Shown: positions 25,709 to 35,012, counted from the stretch's first letter. The stretch is 64,000 nt of DNA from Coprobacillus sp. CAG:698 (GCA_000431235.1 HF988734.1:286513-350512); one strand, 5' to 3'. Translations and numbers: made by a program. Notes: generated by a model not told the origin, from the sequence alone.

Positions 25709-28066
25709 ATGCAGAAAATAGTTAAAGAAGGATTAAAAGTTGACTTTCATATTCATTCATTTGCTTCATCATTTAAGGATGGAAATAAAGTATCAAACAA
25801 CACCATTAATAATGTTTCAATACTTGTAGATAAGTTGATTGAAAATAATGTTAATATGGTTGCAATTACAGATCATGACAATTTTGACTATGCTTTATAT
25901 AGTGAACTAAAAAAAGAAGAACTAAATAATAATTGCATAAAGAAAATAATTCCTGGTGTTGAATTTAGTGTCAAAATAGATAATTCAGTTGTACACATTA
26001 TTGCATTATTTAATGATTGCAGCCCTAATATTAAAAATATACAAAAATATATTTTTGATGAAAAACCATTATACGATGATATTAATTGTTTTAGCGAAGA
26101 AAAATTCCTAGAAATTCTTAGGAATATTGATTCAAATGTCATTTTGATTGCACATCAAAAAGAAACTCTTAGTAGTAAATATCCAAGAAAAAATGATATA
26201 AAAACTTTAGGAGATGATAAATTCAATGAATTATTATTTTTAGATTACTTTGAGGCGTATGAGTTTAAAAATAAAAGAAATGAAATATTCAACAAAAGTT
26301 ATATAAGCCATAATAAAGAAGTATGCAAAAATATTAATTTTATTACTGGGAGTGATTGCCACAACTGGGAAAATTATCCAGAAAAAAATAATGATGGAAA
26401 TTTTGAATTTAGTTTCTTTAAATGTTTACCAACATTCAGAGGAATAATGATGGCCATTACGGACACACGAAGAATAAAAATCGGAGTGAATAGTTTCTTT
26501 TCCAAAAACAATCGCATAGATAAATTATCGCTTAGTATTGGAACTGATAAATATGAAATTGAATTGTCAGAAGGAATAAATGTCATTATTGGAGACAATT
26601 CAATTGGAAAATCCTTGTTATTACATAAACTAACCGAATACAGAGAGATATCAGACAAAAAAGCATTAATTAATTCATATGAGGATTATTTAAAAGAAAA
26701 TGAAATAGTGGTCAATACAATAATTCCACAAAATAAAATTAGACAATTTGACAAACAAGGTAATATTAGAGATATTTTTACAAATAATAAAACAAAAACA
26801 AAAGACTTTTTGAATGAATATTATCTCCCAGAACCAAATTATGAAAATGCAAAAGAAATTATAATACAAAATGTTAATAATTTTATTCAATATATAAAGG
26901 ATAAAAAGGAACTAACTGTTGAAAAAAATAATCTTCAAAATATTCAAATTGTATCTTTTAATGAAGATGCAACATCACTTCAAATAAACAAGATTAATAT
27001 ATCACTTAAAAATGAAGAAGAAAAATATAGTAATATAATAAATCAAATTGAAATGATTATTGAAAAAAATAATAGCTTATTAAATAATGATTTAATAACT
27101 AAAGATGAAATGAAAATAATAAAAGACTATAATACTTTTTTAAATAACCTCTTAACAAAACACTATAAAAATAAACAAGCAAATATAAATGAAATATCAA
27201 AAATTAATATTATTAATAATATATTCACTAAATTAATTGAAGATTTACAAGATACAAAAACAGCAAATCAAAAAGCAAGAGAGAATTATAATTCACAATT
27301 AGGTCAACTAATATCAACAATTTCAAAAGTGGTAAAACTTACTACTAAAACTAATAACTTTAAAATTGCAATCAAAGAGAAAAAACTTGATCCAGCAATC
27401 AACATTGTGGGGGAATTTAGATTTATATGTAAGGCAGAAATTTCAAAAATAGATTTAAATTACTTAAAAGAAATTTTATTATATCCATTAAAATCTACTT
27501 ACCAAAAGACAATTACAAACTTTGATAATATTGATCCTGAAGATTTTGAAAATAATATTAAAAACTCTGAAGATGAAGTTGAAAAATTAGAAATTTACAG
27601 GAAAAAAGCATTAGAAAAAATAGAAAAAGATTTTAAAATTAAAACTATAATTAACAATAAAAATGATATAGATATTAAAAAACAATTATCTTCTGGCGCA
27701 GATTCTAAAATTTATTTTGAACTATTATCGAAAGACAAAACTAAATCAGGCATTTATATAATAGATCAACCCGAAGATGATGTTTCTCAACTATCCATAA
27801 AATCCAATATATTAGAAAGATTTAAACAAATATCACAAAATAGACAAATTATTATGATAACTCATAATCCACAATTTGTGGTAAATCTGGATGTAGACAA
27901 TGTGATATTTTTAGCTAAAGATGAGGAAGATAAAATTAAAATTTATAATGGCGCTTTGGAGTATAAGGATGAATCTACTGATATTTTAAAAATAGTAGCT
28001 GATAATATAGAGGGTGGAATAGATTCATTGAAAGAAAGGTATAAAAAATATGAAAAGAATAATTAA
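25709..28066 (+). CDS. PHP-domain ATPase (TrlF-like)
   Basis: This 785-residue protein joins an N-terminal PHP phosphoesterase domain (DFHIHSF, ITDHDN, PGVEFSV, GSDCHNW: all metal ligands present) to an ABC/SMC-type ATPase. The Walker A motif IIGDNSIGKSLL is at about residue 292. Coiled-coil segments fill the middle (about 390-640). The signature-like SSGADSK, Walker B YIIDQPED and the switch His MITHNPQF follow near 665-715. TrlF-like proteins have this layout and are found in defence islands, but their chemistry is not settled. AGGAGG precedes ATG 25709. The next small gene overlaps its end by 17 bases and a third follows by TAATG, so the three form one unit. Confidence 0.82.
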   Translation: MQKIVKEGLKVDFHIHSFASSFKDGNKVSNNTINNVSILVDKLIENNVNMVAITDHDNFDYALYSELKKEELNNNCIKKIIPGVEFSVKIDNSVVHIIALFNDCSPNIKNIQKYIFDEKPLYDDINCFSEEKFLEILRNIDSNVILIAHQKETLSSKYPRKNDIKTLGDDKFNELLFLDYFEAYEFKNKRNEIFNKSYISHNKEVCKNINFITGSDCHNWENYPEKNNDGNFEFSFFKCLPTFRGIMMAITDTRRIKIGVNSFFSKNNRIDKLSLSIGTDKYEIELSEGINVIIGDNSIGKSLLLHKLTEYREISDKKALINSYEDYLKENEIVVNTIIPQNKIRQFDKQGNIRDIFTNNKTKTKDFLNEYYLPEPNYENAKEIIIQNVNNFIQYIKDKKELTVEKNNLQNIQIVSFNEDATSLQINKINISLKNEEEKYSNIINQIEMIIEKNNSLLNNDLITKDEMKIIKDYNTFLNNLLTKHYKNKQANINEISKINIINNIFTKLIEDLQDTKTANQKARENYNSQLGQLISTISKVVKLTTKTNNFKIAIKEKKLDPAINIVGEFRFICKAEISKIDLNYLKEILLYPLKSTYQKTITNFDNIDPEDFENNIKNSEDEVEKLEIYRKKALEKIEKDFKIKTIINNKNDIDIKKQLSSGADSKIYFELLSKDKTKSGIYIIDQPEDDVSQLSIKSNILERFKQISQNRQIIMITHNPQFVVNLDVDNVIFLAKDEEDKIKIYNGALEYKDESTDILKIVADNIEGGIDSLKERYKKYEKNN

Positions 28067-28370
28067 ATTTAGTATAGATCCAAAAAAAGAAAATTATATT
28101 TTTCAAGAAGATAATATTCAAGAAGATAATATTAATATATTTAAAATAAATGTTAAAGACAAAATACTTAACGGTAAAGACTTTTATAAAATATTTTTTC
28201 AAAATTACAATCCTGATGATAAATTTGAATTTATTGATAATACATCTGATCAGTAAAAAATCAGTGACAAAATGTGCAAACAAATCTATGAAAAAATGGT
28301 TGAACTCTTTACTGAAGTAGAAAAAACCATAAATGATGAAATTTTTTTAAAAAATAAGGAAGAAAAATAA
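28050..28370 (+). pseudogene. Small PHP-ATPase partner gene with an internal TAA
   Basis: The frame begins MKRIIKFSIDPKKENY inside the end of the ATPase gene and runs 68 codons to a TAA at 28254. It then continues open in the same frame for 37 more codons (ISDKMCKQIYEKMVELFTEV) to a stop that overlaps the start of the following gene. The smooth continuation and the end overlap suggest one 106-residue protein interrupted by a point mutation, or readthrough. It contains a repeated QEDNI motif. No family is recognised. Confidence 0.6.
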
Positions 28371-28672
28371 TGTATAGATTATTAAGTACCGTAAGTTATA
28401 TTATAAGATTTTGGTTAGCGTATATTACAATTGAAAAGATACCTATATTTAAAAACGAAATTATTAATTACTTTTGGAGTGAAGTGATTTCTGTTTATAT
28501 CATACTAATGCTTATAAGTTATTTTATTACAGGCAAATTATATTCCAAAAATGATATGTCATCTAGCGTTGGAGTAATATTGTATTTTTTTGTATATTGT
28601 ATTTTATTATTTTTATACTGGTTAATTTTATTGTTTCTTACTTGGACTGGCGTACTGCCAATAGCAGTCTAA
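28370..28672 (+). CDS. Small membrane protein of the PHP-ATPase operon
   Basis: This 100-residue protein has three hydrophobic helices (about residues 4-20, 36-53 and 68-98). Its ATG shares a base with the stop of the preceding gene (TAATG), which implies coupled translation. There is no signal peptide motif and no known family. Small membrane partners next to a nucleotide-sensing enzyme are a common layout of abortive infection systems, where they may act as the membrane-damaging effector; that is inference only. Confidence 0.6.
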   Translation: MYRLLSTVSYIIRFWLAYITIEKIPIFKNEIINYFWSEVISVYIILMLISYFITGKLYSKNDMSSSVGVILYFFVYCILLFLYWLILLFLTWTGVLPIAV

Positions 28673-28824
28673 CTACATTTTACATTAAATTTGTGTCTAG
28701 CGTAGAAAATTTGTCTAACATAATATAAGGATTTAATATATGTGTTATACTATTAATAGATTAATTTAATTAATTACTTCTATTCCTCACAAATACACAA
28801 TATTGTTGCTGAACATAAGATGAA

Positions 28825-28860
28825 TAGGTTTGATACATATTGTCTCAAGCCTTTTCTTTT
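28825..28860 (+). terminator. tRNA-type terminator without an intact tRNA
   Basis: AGGTTTGATACA and TATTGTCTCAAGCCT form the same hairpin as after tRNA-Gly (3030) and tRNA-Leu (37753), followed by TTTTCTTTT. The bases just before it (TTGCTGAACATAAGATGAAT) resemble the tRNA-Gly 3' end and flank (TGCTCCATAAGAAGTAAT). Confidence 0.65.
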
Positions 28861-29030
28861 GCAAATAAGGAGTTTTGTCTTTACCACTTATGTCAAAATT
28901 ATATAGGACCTTGTAAGAACATTAATTTGTATCTTGTAAGTGTGTTAATATTTTCTTGATCGAACTACAGAGCAAATTATATATTTTATAAAATCTTCAT
29001 TTTTGTTTTAGCATTATTCTGTAAACTGAT
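28857..29030 (+). repeat. Leader module, diverged copy C
   Basis: TTGCAAATAAGGAG and later GGACCTTGTAAGAAC correspond to copies A and B. Further on, TTTTATAAAATCTTC and TAGCATTATTCTGTAA match 3245-3281 of copy A (TTTTATAAAATCTCT, AACATTATTCCGTAA). The terminal hairpin is eroded. It lies before a Fic remnant. Confidence 0.55.
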
Positions 29031-29115
29031 ATATACTTATTCACAAGCATTGTTCCGTTAAATCCAAAATATTATTCCGTAAATGTTTGATATTATTCCG
29101 ATAATGTAGTATAAT
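29011..29115 (+). promoter_or_regulatory. ATTCCG array and promoter of the Fic remnant
   Basis: TTCTG/TTCCG cores end at 29021, 29057, 29079 and 29100, the last three 21-22 bases apart. The promoter TTGATA (29087) and TATAAT (29110) has a 17-base spacer, and the last motif lies within that spacer. This is the reverse complement of the CGGAAC motif of copy A. Confidence 0.6.
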
Positions 29116-29136
29116 AAGTTAGAAGAGGTGGAATCA

Positions 29137-29358
29137 ATGTATATAAATCTAAAACAAGTTGCTGATAGAAGATATAAGTCAAAAGAAAACCTCTTGTTAA
29201 CTATAGCTATATAGAAAAAGGAACTTGATACTAAAAGACCTTTATATAATTCAATTGCTATTGAGGGAAATACTTTGACATTGAGAGAAACTGACCTTAT
29301 TCTTAGGAGCCTTACTATTGATTAAAAACCATTAAAAGAACATATGGAGGTAGTATGA
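29137..29358 (+). pseudogene. Fic-family protein, N-terminal remnant
   Basis: AGAGGTGG precedes the ATG. The frame carries two TAG/TAA stops but reads the typical Fic N-terminal segment RPLYNSIAIEGNTLTLRETD, in which the inhibitory-type SxxEGN motif is visible. The catalytic HPFxxGNG core is absent. Nothing further of the gene is seen before 29558. Confidence 0.65.
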
Positions 29359-29557
29359 TACTAAGTAGTCATCGATATTAGCTTTTTATCTTCATTTTCC
29401 AGTTTTGAGCGATGGAACATTTTTTATATAGTTGTTAAATGGAGAGGAAAGTAAAATAACTATTCATTGAATTTGTTAGTAATAGTGATGGTATATAACA
29501 CAAGCAAAATTTAAAAAAACTTATAAAATATATAATTAACAAAAGAGGTAATAAATT

Positions 29558-30394
29558 ATGGCATACGGAAAAACAATAGAATTATTTTTAGCAAACGGAA
29601 CTAATGACGGTGTTGTTACAGCAGAATTGTCTAATTGGAGTGGTAAAGCAATTAAAATTCCAAGAATAGATATAAAACAGTCTCAAAGAGAAGATATAAC
29701 AAATCCAGGAGTATATTTTCTTTTATGTGAAAATGAAAACGGCACAACGAGTGCATACATAGGTGAAGCAGAAAATGTTAAAGATAGATTAGTGACACAT
29801 ATTAACGATTATAATACTGGTAAAGAACTATACTATTGGGCTACTGCTATTATATTTATTGGTAGAGATTTGAACAAAACGCTCATTAGATATCTTGAAA
29901 ATAGACTTGTTGAAATTGCAAACGAAAGCGGAAAATATAACGTTCTAACAAAGAATACTTATAAAAATACCATTATTAAAGAGTCTCAAAAAGCGAATAT
30001 GGAGGAGTTTATAGATAACATTAAAATCCTTTTAAAAGTTTTAGGATATGATTTTCTTGAGGCATCGTCAAAACCAACAACGACACAGAAAATTCTTTAC
30101 TGTAAGGGCAACAATGCGGTAGCGACTGGGTTTGTTTCTTCAAACGGATTTACTGTTATTAAGAATTCTATTATTTCTGATCACACAGTTCCTTCATTTG
30201 AAACAAATGTGGTTAGTTGGTTTGAATTAAGAAACAAATTAGAGACAGATGGAACTATAACAAATGGTATGTTTACAAAAGATTATGAATTTTCATCACC
30301 TTCTGCGGCATCTGCTATTGTTTTGGGAAGACCATCAAACGGGAATAGTGACTGGAAGGATGAAAAAGGAACTTCATTAAAAGATTTACTATAA
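29558..30394 (+). CDS. GIY-YIG nuclease-like protein with DUF4357
   Basis: The 278-residue protein has a GIY-YIG domain at about 50-130 (GVYFLLCENENGTTSAYIGE, then ENVKDRL and the Glu-bearing RYLENRLVEIA) and a C-terminal DUF4357 domain (SPSAAASIVLG-like: SPSAASAIVLGRPSNGNSDW). GIY-YIG proteins cut DNA, and members with DUF4357 are frequent in defence islands and near restriction genes. AGAGGT precedes the ATG. It stands alone, with 163 bases of spacer ahead. Confidence 0.82.
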   Translation: MAYGKTIELFLANGTNDGVVTAELSNWSGKAIKIPRIDIKQSQREDITNPGVYFLLCENENGTTSAYIGEAENVKDRLVTHINDYNTGKELYYWATAIIFIGRDLNKTLIRYLENRLVEIANESGKYNVLTKNTYKNTIIKESQKANMEEFIDNIKILLKVLGYDFLEASSKPTTTQKILYCKGNNAVATGFVSSNGFTVIKNSIISDHTVPSFETNVVSWFELRNKLETDGTITNGMFTKDYEFSSPSAASAIVLGRPSNGNSDWKDEKGTSLKDLL

Positions 30395-30644
30395 AATTAT
30401 TTTCAAGATAATAGAAAAAAAACATATATGGATAAAATTTAATTATTATTAGAAGGCAAATATTTAAAAGGTAAAATATTATAAATTAAAAAGCCTATAG
30501 TATTATAAATGAAAACATAGAGAAAGCAGAAAAATGTAAAATAATTAAATTTTAGACATCAAAGTCAAAAACTTTATTTAAAAAAATGTTTTTGACTTGT
30601 AATTCAAAAATATCAACATTTTTTGAGAAAGTAGGAGGTTAATT

Positions 30645-31873
30645 ATGATTGAACTTATAAATCGACCTGAGTATTTAAAACAACTAATAGAAAATAAAGA
30701 TGTTAACTTAGTAAAAATAATTACAGGAATTCGCAGATGTGGTAAATCATCTTTACTAGATTTGTTTCACCAATATCTAACACAAAATGGTGTATCAGAT
30801 GAAAATATAATTCATATGAACTTAGAATCATTGCGTTATCGCAACCTTTCAAACTATCTTAGCTTTTATGATTATGTTAGTGAACTTATACCTAAAAATG
30901 GTAAAACATATCTAATTTTTGATGAATTACAAGTAATTGAACATTGGGAAAAGGCAATTGAATCTTTTCGTCTTGATTTTGATGTTGACATTTACATTAC
31001 TGGTTCTAATGCATATTTGTTATCTACAGAGTTTTCAACGTTCCTTTCTGGAAGATATATTGAAATTCGTATGCTACCATTATCTTTCAAGGAGTTTTTG
31101 GACTTTTATAATTTTGATTCTGCTATTACAACAGAAGAAAAATTTCAAAAATATTTACAATTTGGAGGAATGCCAATTTTAAAAGAATATAATTTAATGA
31201 GGCAAGAAGTAATCAAGCACTTGAAGGCATATATTCTACGGTTGTATTAAGAGATATCATGCAACGTAATAATCAAGTGGATTAAACAACGCTAAAGAAA
31301 ATTGTGATGTTTCTTTGTTCGAATATTGGAAGTATTACTTCACCTAATAGCACTAGCAATTCTCTATGTAATGAAGGTGATATAAATAACGGAAAAGGTA
31401 AGAACATTGCTAGTAAAACAGTTGATAAATATATTGGTATGTTACGTAGTGCGTATATTTTTTATTCAGTTCAAAGATATGATGTAAAAGGAAAACAATT
31501 ATTAAAAACACTAGAAAAGAATTATATCATTGATATGGGTTTTCGAAATATGTTGCTTGGATATCGTGATGCTGATAGAGGGCATATCATAGAAAATATT
31601 GTGTTCTTAGAATTAATAAGGCGAGACTATCTTGTATATATTGGTAAAGTTGGAGAAACAGAAGTGGACTTTGTTGCTGAAAAACCAAATGAAAAATTAT
31701 ATATTCAAGTAACAGAGAGTATGTTATCACAAGAAACAAGAGAGCGTAAATTGAGACCATTACGTATGATAGCAGATAATTATGAAAAGATTATATTATC
31801 AATGGATAGAAATTATATAACTTCTTATGATGGCATCAAGTCTTTGAATTTACTTGATTGGTTATTATCATAA
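30645..31873 (+). pseudogene. AAA ATPase with DUF4143, frameshifted
   Basis: AGGAGG precedes the ATG. The ATPase part is intact (ITGIRRCGKSSLLDLF, LIFDELQVIEHW, ITGSNAYLLS). A frameshift near 31205 and a TAA at 31283 separate it from the nuclease-like C-terminal part (NYIIDMGFRNMLLG, HIIENIVFLELIRR, GETEVDFVAE), where the PD-(D/E)xK-type residues E-x-D-F-V are kept. Relatives of about 400 residues are common in gut genomes, of uncertain function. This copy is inactive; an intact relative follows at 32301. Confidence 0.85.
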
Positions 31874-31885
31874 AATAATGTAATA

Positions 31886-31915
31886 AAGCATTTACTAATT
31901 TGTAAGTGCTTTTTT
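31886..31915 (+). terminator. Terminator of the broken DUF4143 ATPase gene
   Basis: AAGCATTTAC pairs with GTAAGTGCTT, followed by TTTTT. Confidence 0.8.
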
Positions 31916-32180
31916 AAATGTAATAGATATATCTAGTAATTAAACTAATATAGATTGTGGTTTAGATATTTATTTCAAAGTATAGTATTTCATAAATTAT
32001 AAGTATTTATGACTAGGTTAAGGAAGTAGTGTAATAAGTTTATAATTTTAAACTTTATGTTTTATTGTTTAAGATTATGTATAATTTTTAAAACAGTACA
32101 AAATAACAAATTATATTTTTCGAAGAGTTTTATGACATCATATTAATAGTTTTGTAAAAGTTAAAGTGGGTTTTTAAAAA

Positions 32181-32259
32181 TATCGATTAAAAATTTGTCG
32201 AAATATAGGTCAATTTTATTTAAAAATATCGGTCAAAATTATTGACAAATATTGGTCAA
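32181..32259 (+). repeat. Four repeats TATnGGTCAA at 23-bp steps
   Basis: TATCGATTAA, TATAGGTCAA, TATCGGTCAA and TATTGGTCAA begin at 32181, 32204, 32227 and 32250, exactly 23 bases apart. The last copy lies between the -35 and -10 boxes of the promoter for the next gene, so a bound protein would block transcription. Confidence 0.75.
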
Positions 32260-32270
32260 TTTGATAAAAT
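32242..32270 (+). promoter_or_regulatory. Promoter of the intact DUF4143 ATPase
   Basis: TTGACA at 32242 and TAAAAT at 32265 are separated by 17 bases. The spacer contains the last TATTGGTCAA repeat. Confidence 0.75.
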
Positions 32271-32300
32271 AATATTAATCAAAACCTTAGGAGGTATTTT

Positions 32301-33590
32301 ATGGATAAAGTAGCAAATAAAGCAAAATATAGAAAACGAGTAGTGGACTCGTTAATTGAAAGATATTTAAAAATCTTTGGAGCAATATGCATCGAAGGTC
32401 CGAAATGGTGTGGTAAGACTTGGACATCATCATATCATGCAAATAGTGAATTTTTGGTTGGTGATCCTAGTGGTAATTTCTCTAATCGTTTGTTTGCAGA
32501 AATGGAGCCATATACAGTTCTTGAGGGAGATACACCTCGTTTAATTGATGAATGGCAGGAAGTACCAAGTTTGTGGGATGCAACAAGAGCATTTGTAGAT
32601 AATAAAGCAGAAAAGGGACAAATCATTTTGACAGGTTCTTCAACCCCACAAGAAAAAGGTATACTTCATAGTGGTACAGGTAGAATTAAGAGCATAAGAA
32701 TGAATACAATGTCATTGTATGAATCTGGTGATTCTAGTGGTGTTATATCCTTAAAAGATTTATGTGAGCAAAAGTTTCAATCTAGATTATTAGAAAAAGT
32801 AAGTCTTGAAAAGTTAGCATATTTAATCGTAAGAGGTGGTTGGCCTGGAAATATAGATGTTGATGTTAACGAATGTGGTGAAATTGCTAATGGCTATATG
32901 GAAAATGTTCTAAAAATGGATTTACGAAAATTGGATAAAGATGCTGACTACAATGAACAAAAGGCAAAATTAATATTAAAATCATTAGCAAGAAATGAAT
33001 CTACGACTGTATCTAATCAAAGTATATTGAATGATATTATTGAAAATGATACGGAATCTATAAGCAAAAACACATTAGTAAAATATTTAAACGCATTAAA
33101 TAGAATGATTCTATTCAATAACCAAGAACCATTCTCTCCGAATATTAGACCATCACTCAGAGTAAAACAAATGGAAAAAAGACATTTTGCTGACCCAGCT
33201 ATGGCATGTGCAATGCTTAAACTTACTCCCCAAAAGATGTTAAATGATTTAAACACGTTTGGATTTTTATTTGAAGGAATGGTTGAGAGGGATTTATCGA
33301 TATATGCTCAGGCTATAAATGGCAAACTATTTCATTATCAAGACTATAAAGGCAATGAAATTGATGCTGTCATCGAACTTGAAGACGGCAATTGGTGTGC
33401 TATTGAAATAAAACTAGGCCTAAGTAAAGCCGAAGAAGGAGCTAAAAATCTTGTGAAAGTGTGTGAAGATATTGTCAATAATGGTGGTAAAGAGCCTTTA
33501 ATTAAATGTGTTATTTATGGTGTTGGTAATATGGCATATCAAAATAATGATGGCGTTTATGTTTTTCCTATAACTGCATTGAAAGATTAA
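32301..33590 (+). CDS. AAA ATPase with DUF4143 nuclease-like domain
   Basis: This 429-residue protein has Walker A EGPKWCGKTWT (about residues 33-43), Walker B LIDEWQEVP, sensor ILTGSS, and a C-terminal DUF4143 part with HFADPAMACAMLKL, FLFEGMVERDL and the nuclease-like NEIDAVIELEDGNWCAIEIK. It belongs to the AAA_14/DUF4143 family common in gut bacteria and mobile DNA; its activity is unproven. AGGAGG precedes the ATG. The phased repeats over its promoter suggest repression, perhaps by itself or by an unlinked factor. Confidence 0.88.
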   Translation: MDKVANKAKYRKRVVDSLIERYLKIFGAICIEGPKWCGKTWTSSYHANSEFLVGDPSGNFSNRLFAEMEPYTVLEGDTPRLIDEWQEVPSLWDATRAFVDNKAEKGQIILTGSSTPQEKGILHSGTGRIKSIRMNTMSLYESGDSSGVISLKDLCEQKFQSRLLEKVSLEKLAYLIVRGGWPGNIDVDVNECGEIANGYMENVLKMDLRKLDKDADYNEQKAKLILKSLARNESTTVSNQSILNDIIENDTESISKNTLVKYLNALNRMILFNNQEPFSPNIRPSLRVKQMEKRHFADPAMACAMLKLTPQKMLNDLNTFGFLFEGMVERDLSIYAQAINGKLFHYQDYKGNEIDAVIELEDGNWCAIEIKLGLSKAEEGAKNLVKVCEDIVNNGGKEPLIKCVIYGVGNMAYQNNDGVYVFPITALKD

Positions 33591-33612
33591 AAATAAGTAA
33601 TTATTATGTATG

Positions 33613-33642
33613 ACACTTATTCAAACTGAATAAGTGTTTTTC
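33613..33642 (+). terminator. Terminator of the DUF4143 ATPase gene
   Basis: ACACTTATTC pairs with GAATAAGTGT, followed by TTTTTC. Confidence 0.85.
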
Positions 33643-33812
33643 TATAATTAAAACTATAGTGTAATAAATATTATTAAAGAAAAGTTAAATTAAAACAGAA
33701 AAAAAGTTAAATATTTCATTTTAAGAAAAGGTAGTAAAATATTCGTATTTAGTGTATAATAATGATATGATGGACTTTATCTCTTTCATTACTTTCGAAA
33801 GGAGAAACTATA

Positions 33813-34358
33813 ATGAAAAAAATAATAGAAATAATACTTATTATTCTTTTTTTACCTTTTGTTTTAATCGGATTAGTTTATATGTTAATGGTATCAATAA
33901 CTGAAATGATTATTGTGAAAAATACAACATATTTTAAAAGAAATAAATTAAAAATAAAAGATGAATATTACTTTGGAATATTAACTGATCCAGTATTCAT
34001 AATTAAAAATATGATTTGTAAGTATGATTTAAAATCTAAAGTAGTTACAGTTGATGAAGAAAGATCATATTTAGTTGTTAATGAAAGTAATGAATGCATA
34101 ATAATATTTATCAGAATGAAAAATTTATATTTTGAAAATGATAAATTATTATTCCAAGAAAATAACGACGAAGGAAATGAACATGACCTAGAAGAATATA
34201 TGAAGTCTATAGAATTAGATACATATAACTATGATAGGAGTAAACTTATAGTGTTAAAGGAATTTGCTAATAAAAATGATTATGAAAAAATAATGAGAAG
34301 ACCTAATACTATTTTATTAAAAGAAGTTAACAAAGATATTCTTACATTATTAAGGTAA
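33813..34358 (+). CDS. Hypothetical membrane-anchored protein
   Basis: This 181-residue protein has one N-terminal membrane helix (IIEIILIILFLPFVLIGLVY) that may be an anchor or uncleaved signal, followed by a polar domain of 140 residues rich in Asp and Glu. No family is recognised. AAAGGAG precedes the ATG. It abuts the next gene without a gap. Confidence 0.55.
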   Translation: MKKIIEIILIILFLPFVLIGLVYMLMVSITEMIIVKNTTYFKRNKLKIKDEYYFGILTDPVFIIKNMICKYDLKSKVVTVDEERSYLVVNESNECIIIFIRMKNLYFENDKLLFQENNDEGNEHDLEEYMKSIELDTYNYDRSKLIVLKEFANKNDYEKIMRRPNTILLKEVNKDILTLLR

Positions 34359-35012
34359 ATGATTATGTCTAAAAAAATATATATTTATAATGATGAATGG
34401 TTTGAATCAACTATGTTATGTAATCCATTTATATCATTAGATCATAAACTAGAAGACTTATATCCTAATTATTATAGTGTTTGTTATGATTGTAGATTAC
34501 TATTAACTGAAGAAAAAGAAAGTCAAATTGATAGTTTTAAGAAAATATATGAAACAAAAGACATAAATGAAATGTTAGATTATGTCATGAAGAAGAATCC
34601 TCATATGGTTTTGTTGAATGGATTTGATCAGAAACATTTCGATATTATAATTGACTACATAAAGAATGTTAAAATATTATATTTGTTTAAATGTAATAGA
34701 ATTAATGATTTATCAAAACTAAGTAGTTGTTTAAATCTTGAGTGTTTACATATTGATTGGAATAACAAAGTAGAATCACTATGGAACATTACTAATAACA
34801 AAAAGTTAAAGGTTCTATCATTTGAGCGAATAAGTAAACTTACAAATATTACAGAGCTAGAAAATTCAAGTTTAGAATATATAACATTTGATAGCAGAAA
34901 TATACTTAGTCAAACAAAATATGAATTTAATGGTGATTTAGATGTATTCAAGAAAATGAAATGCTTAAAACACTTGAAATTGTATTATAAGAATATACGT
35001 ATAGATTATTAG
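34359..35012 (+). CDS. Hypothetical protein with leucine-rich-repeat-like part
   Basis: The 217-residue protein has an N-terminal region without known motif and a C-terminal part with repeated L-x-x-L-x-x-L segments (LSKLSSCLNLECLHID, LKVLSFERISKLTN, LEYITFD), as in degenerate leucine-rich repeats. It starts directly after the previous stop; a second ATG two codons later is an alternative. Probably cotranscribed with its neighbours. Confidence 0.5.
   Translation: MIMSKKIYIYNDEWFESTMLCNPFISLDHKLEDLYPNYYSVCYDCRLLLTEEKESQIDSFKKIYETKDINEMLDYVMKKNPHMVLLNGFDQKHFDIIIDYIKNVKILYLFKCNRINDLSKLSSCLNLECLHIDWNNKVESLWNITNNKKLKVLSFERISKLTNITELENSSLEYITFDSRNILSQTKYEFNGDLDVFKKMKCLKHLKLYYKNIRIDY

Noticed and set aside
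27975..28283. Minus-strand hydrophobic frame at the end of the PHP-ATPase gene
   Set aside because: It is the shadow of Lys/Asn-rich plus-strand coding in AT-rich DNA; no ribosome site or family.
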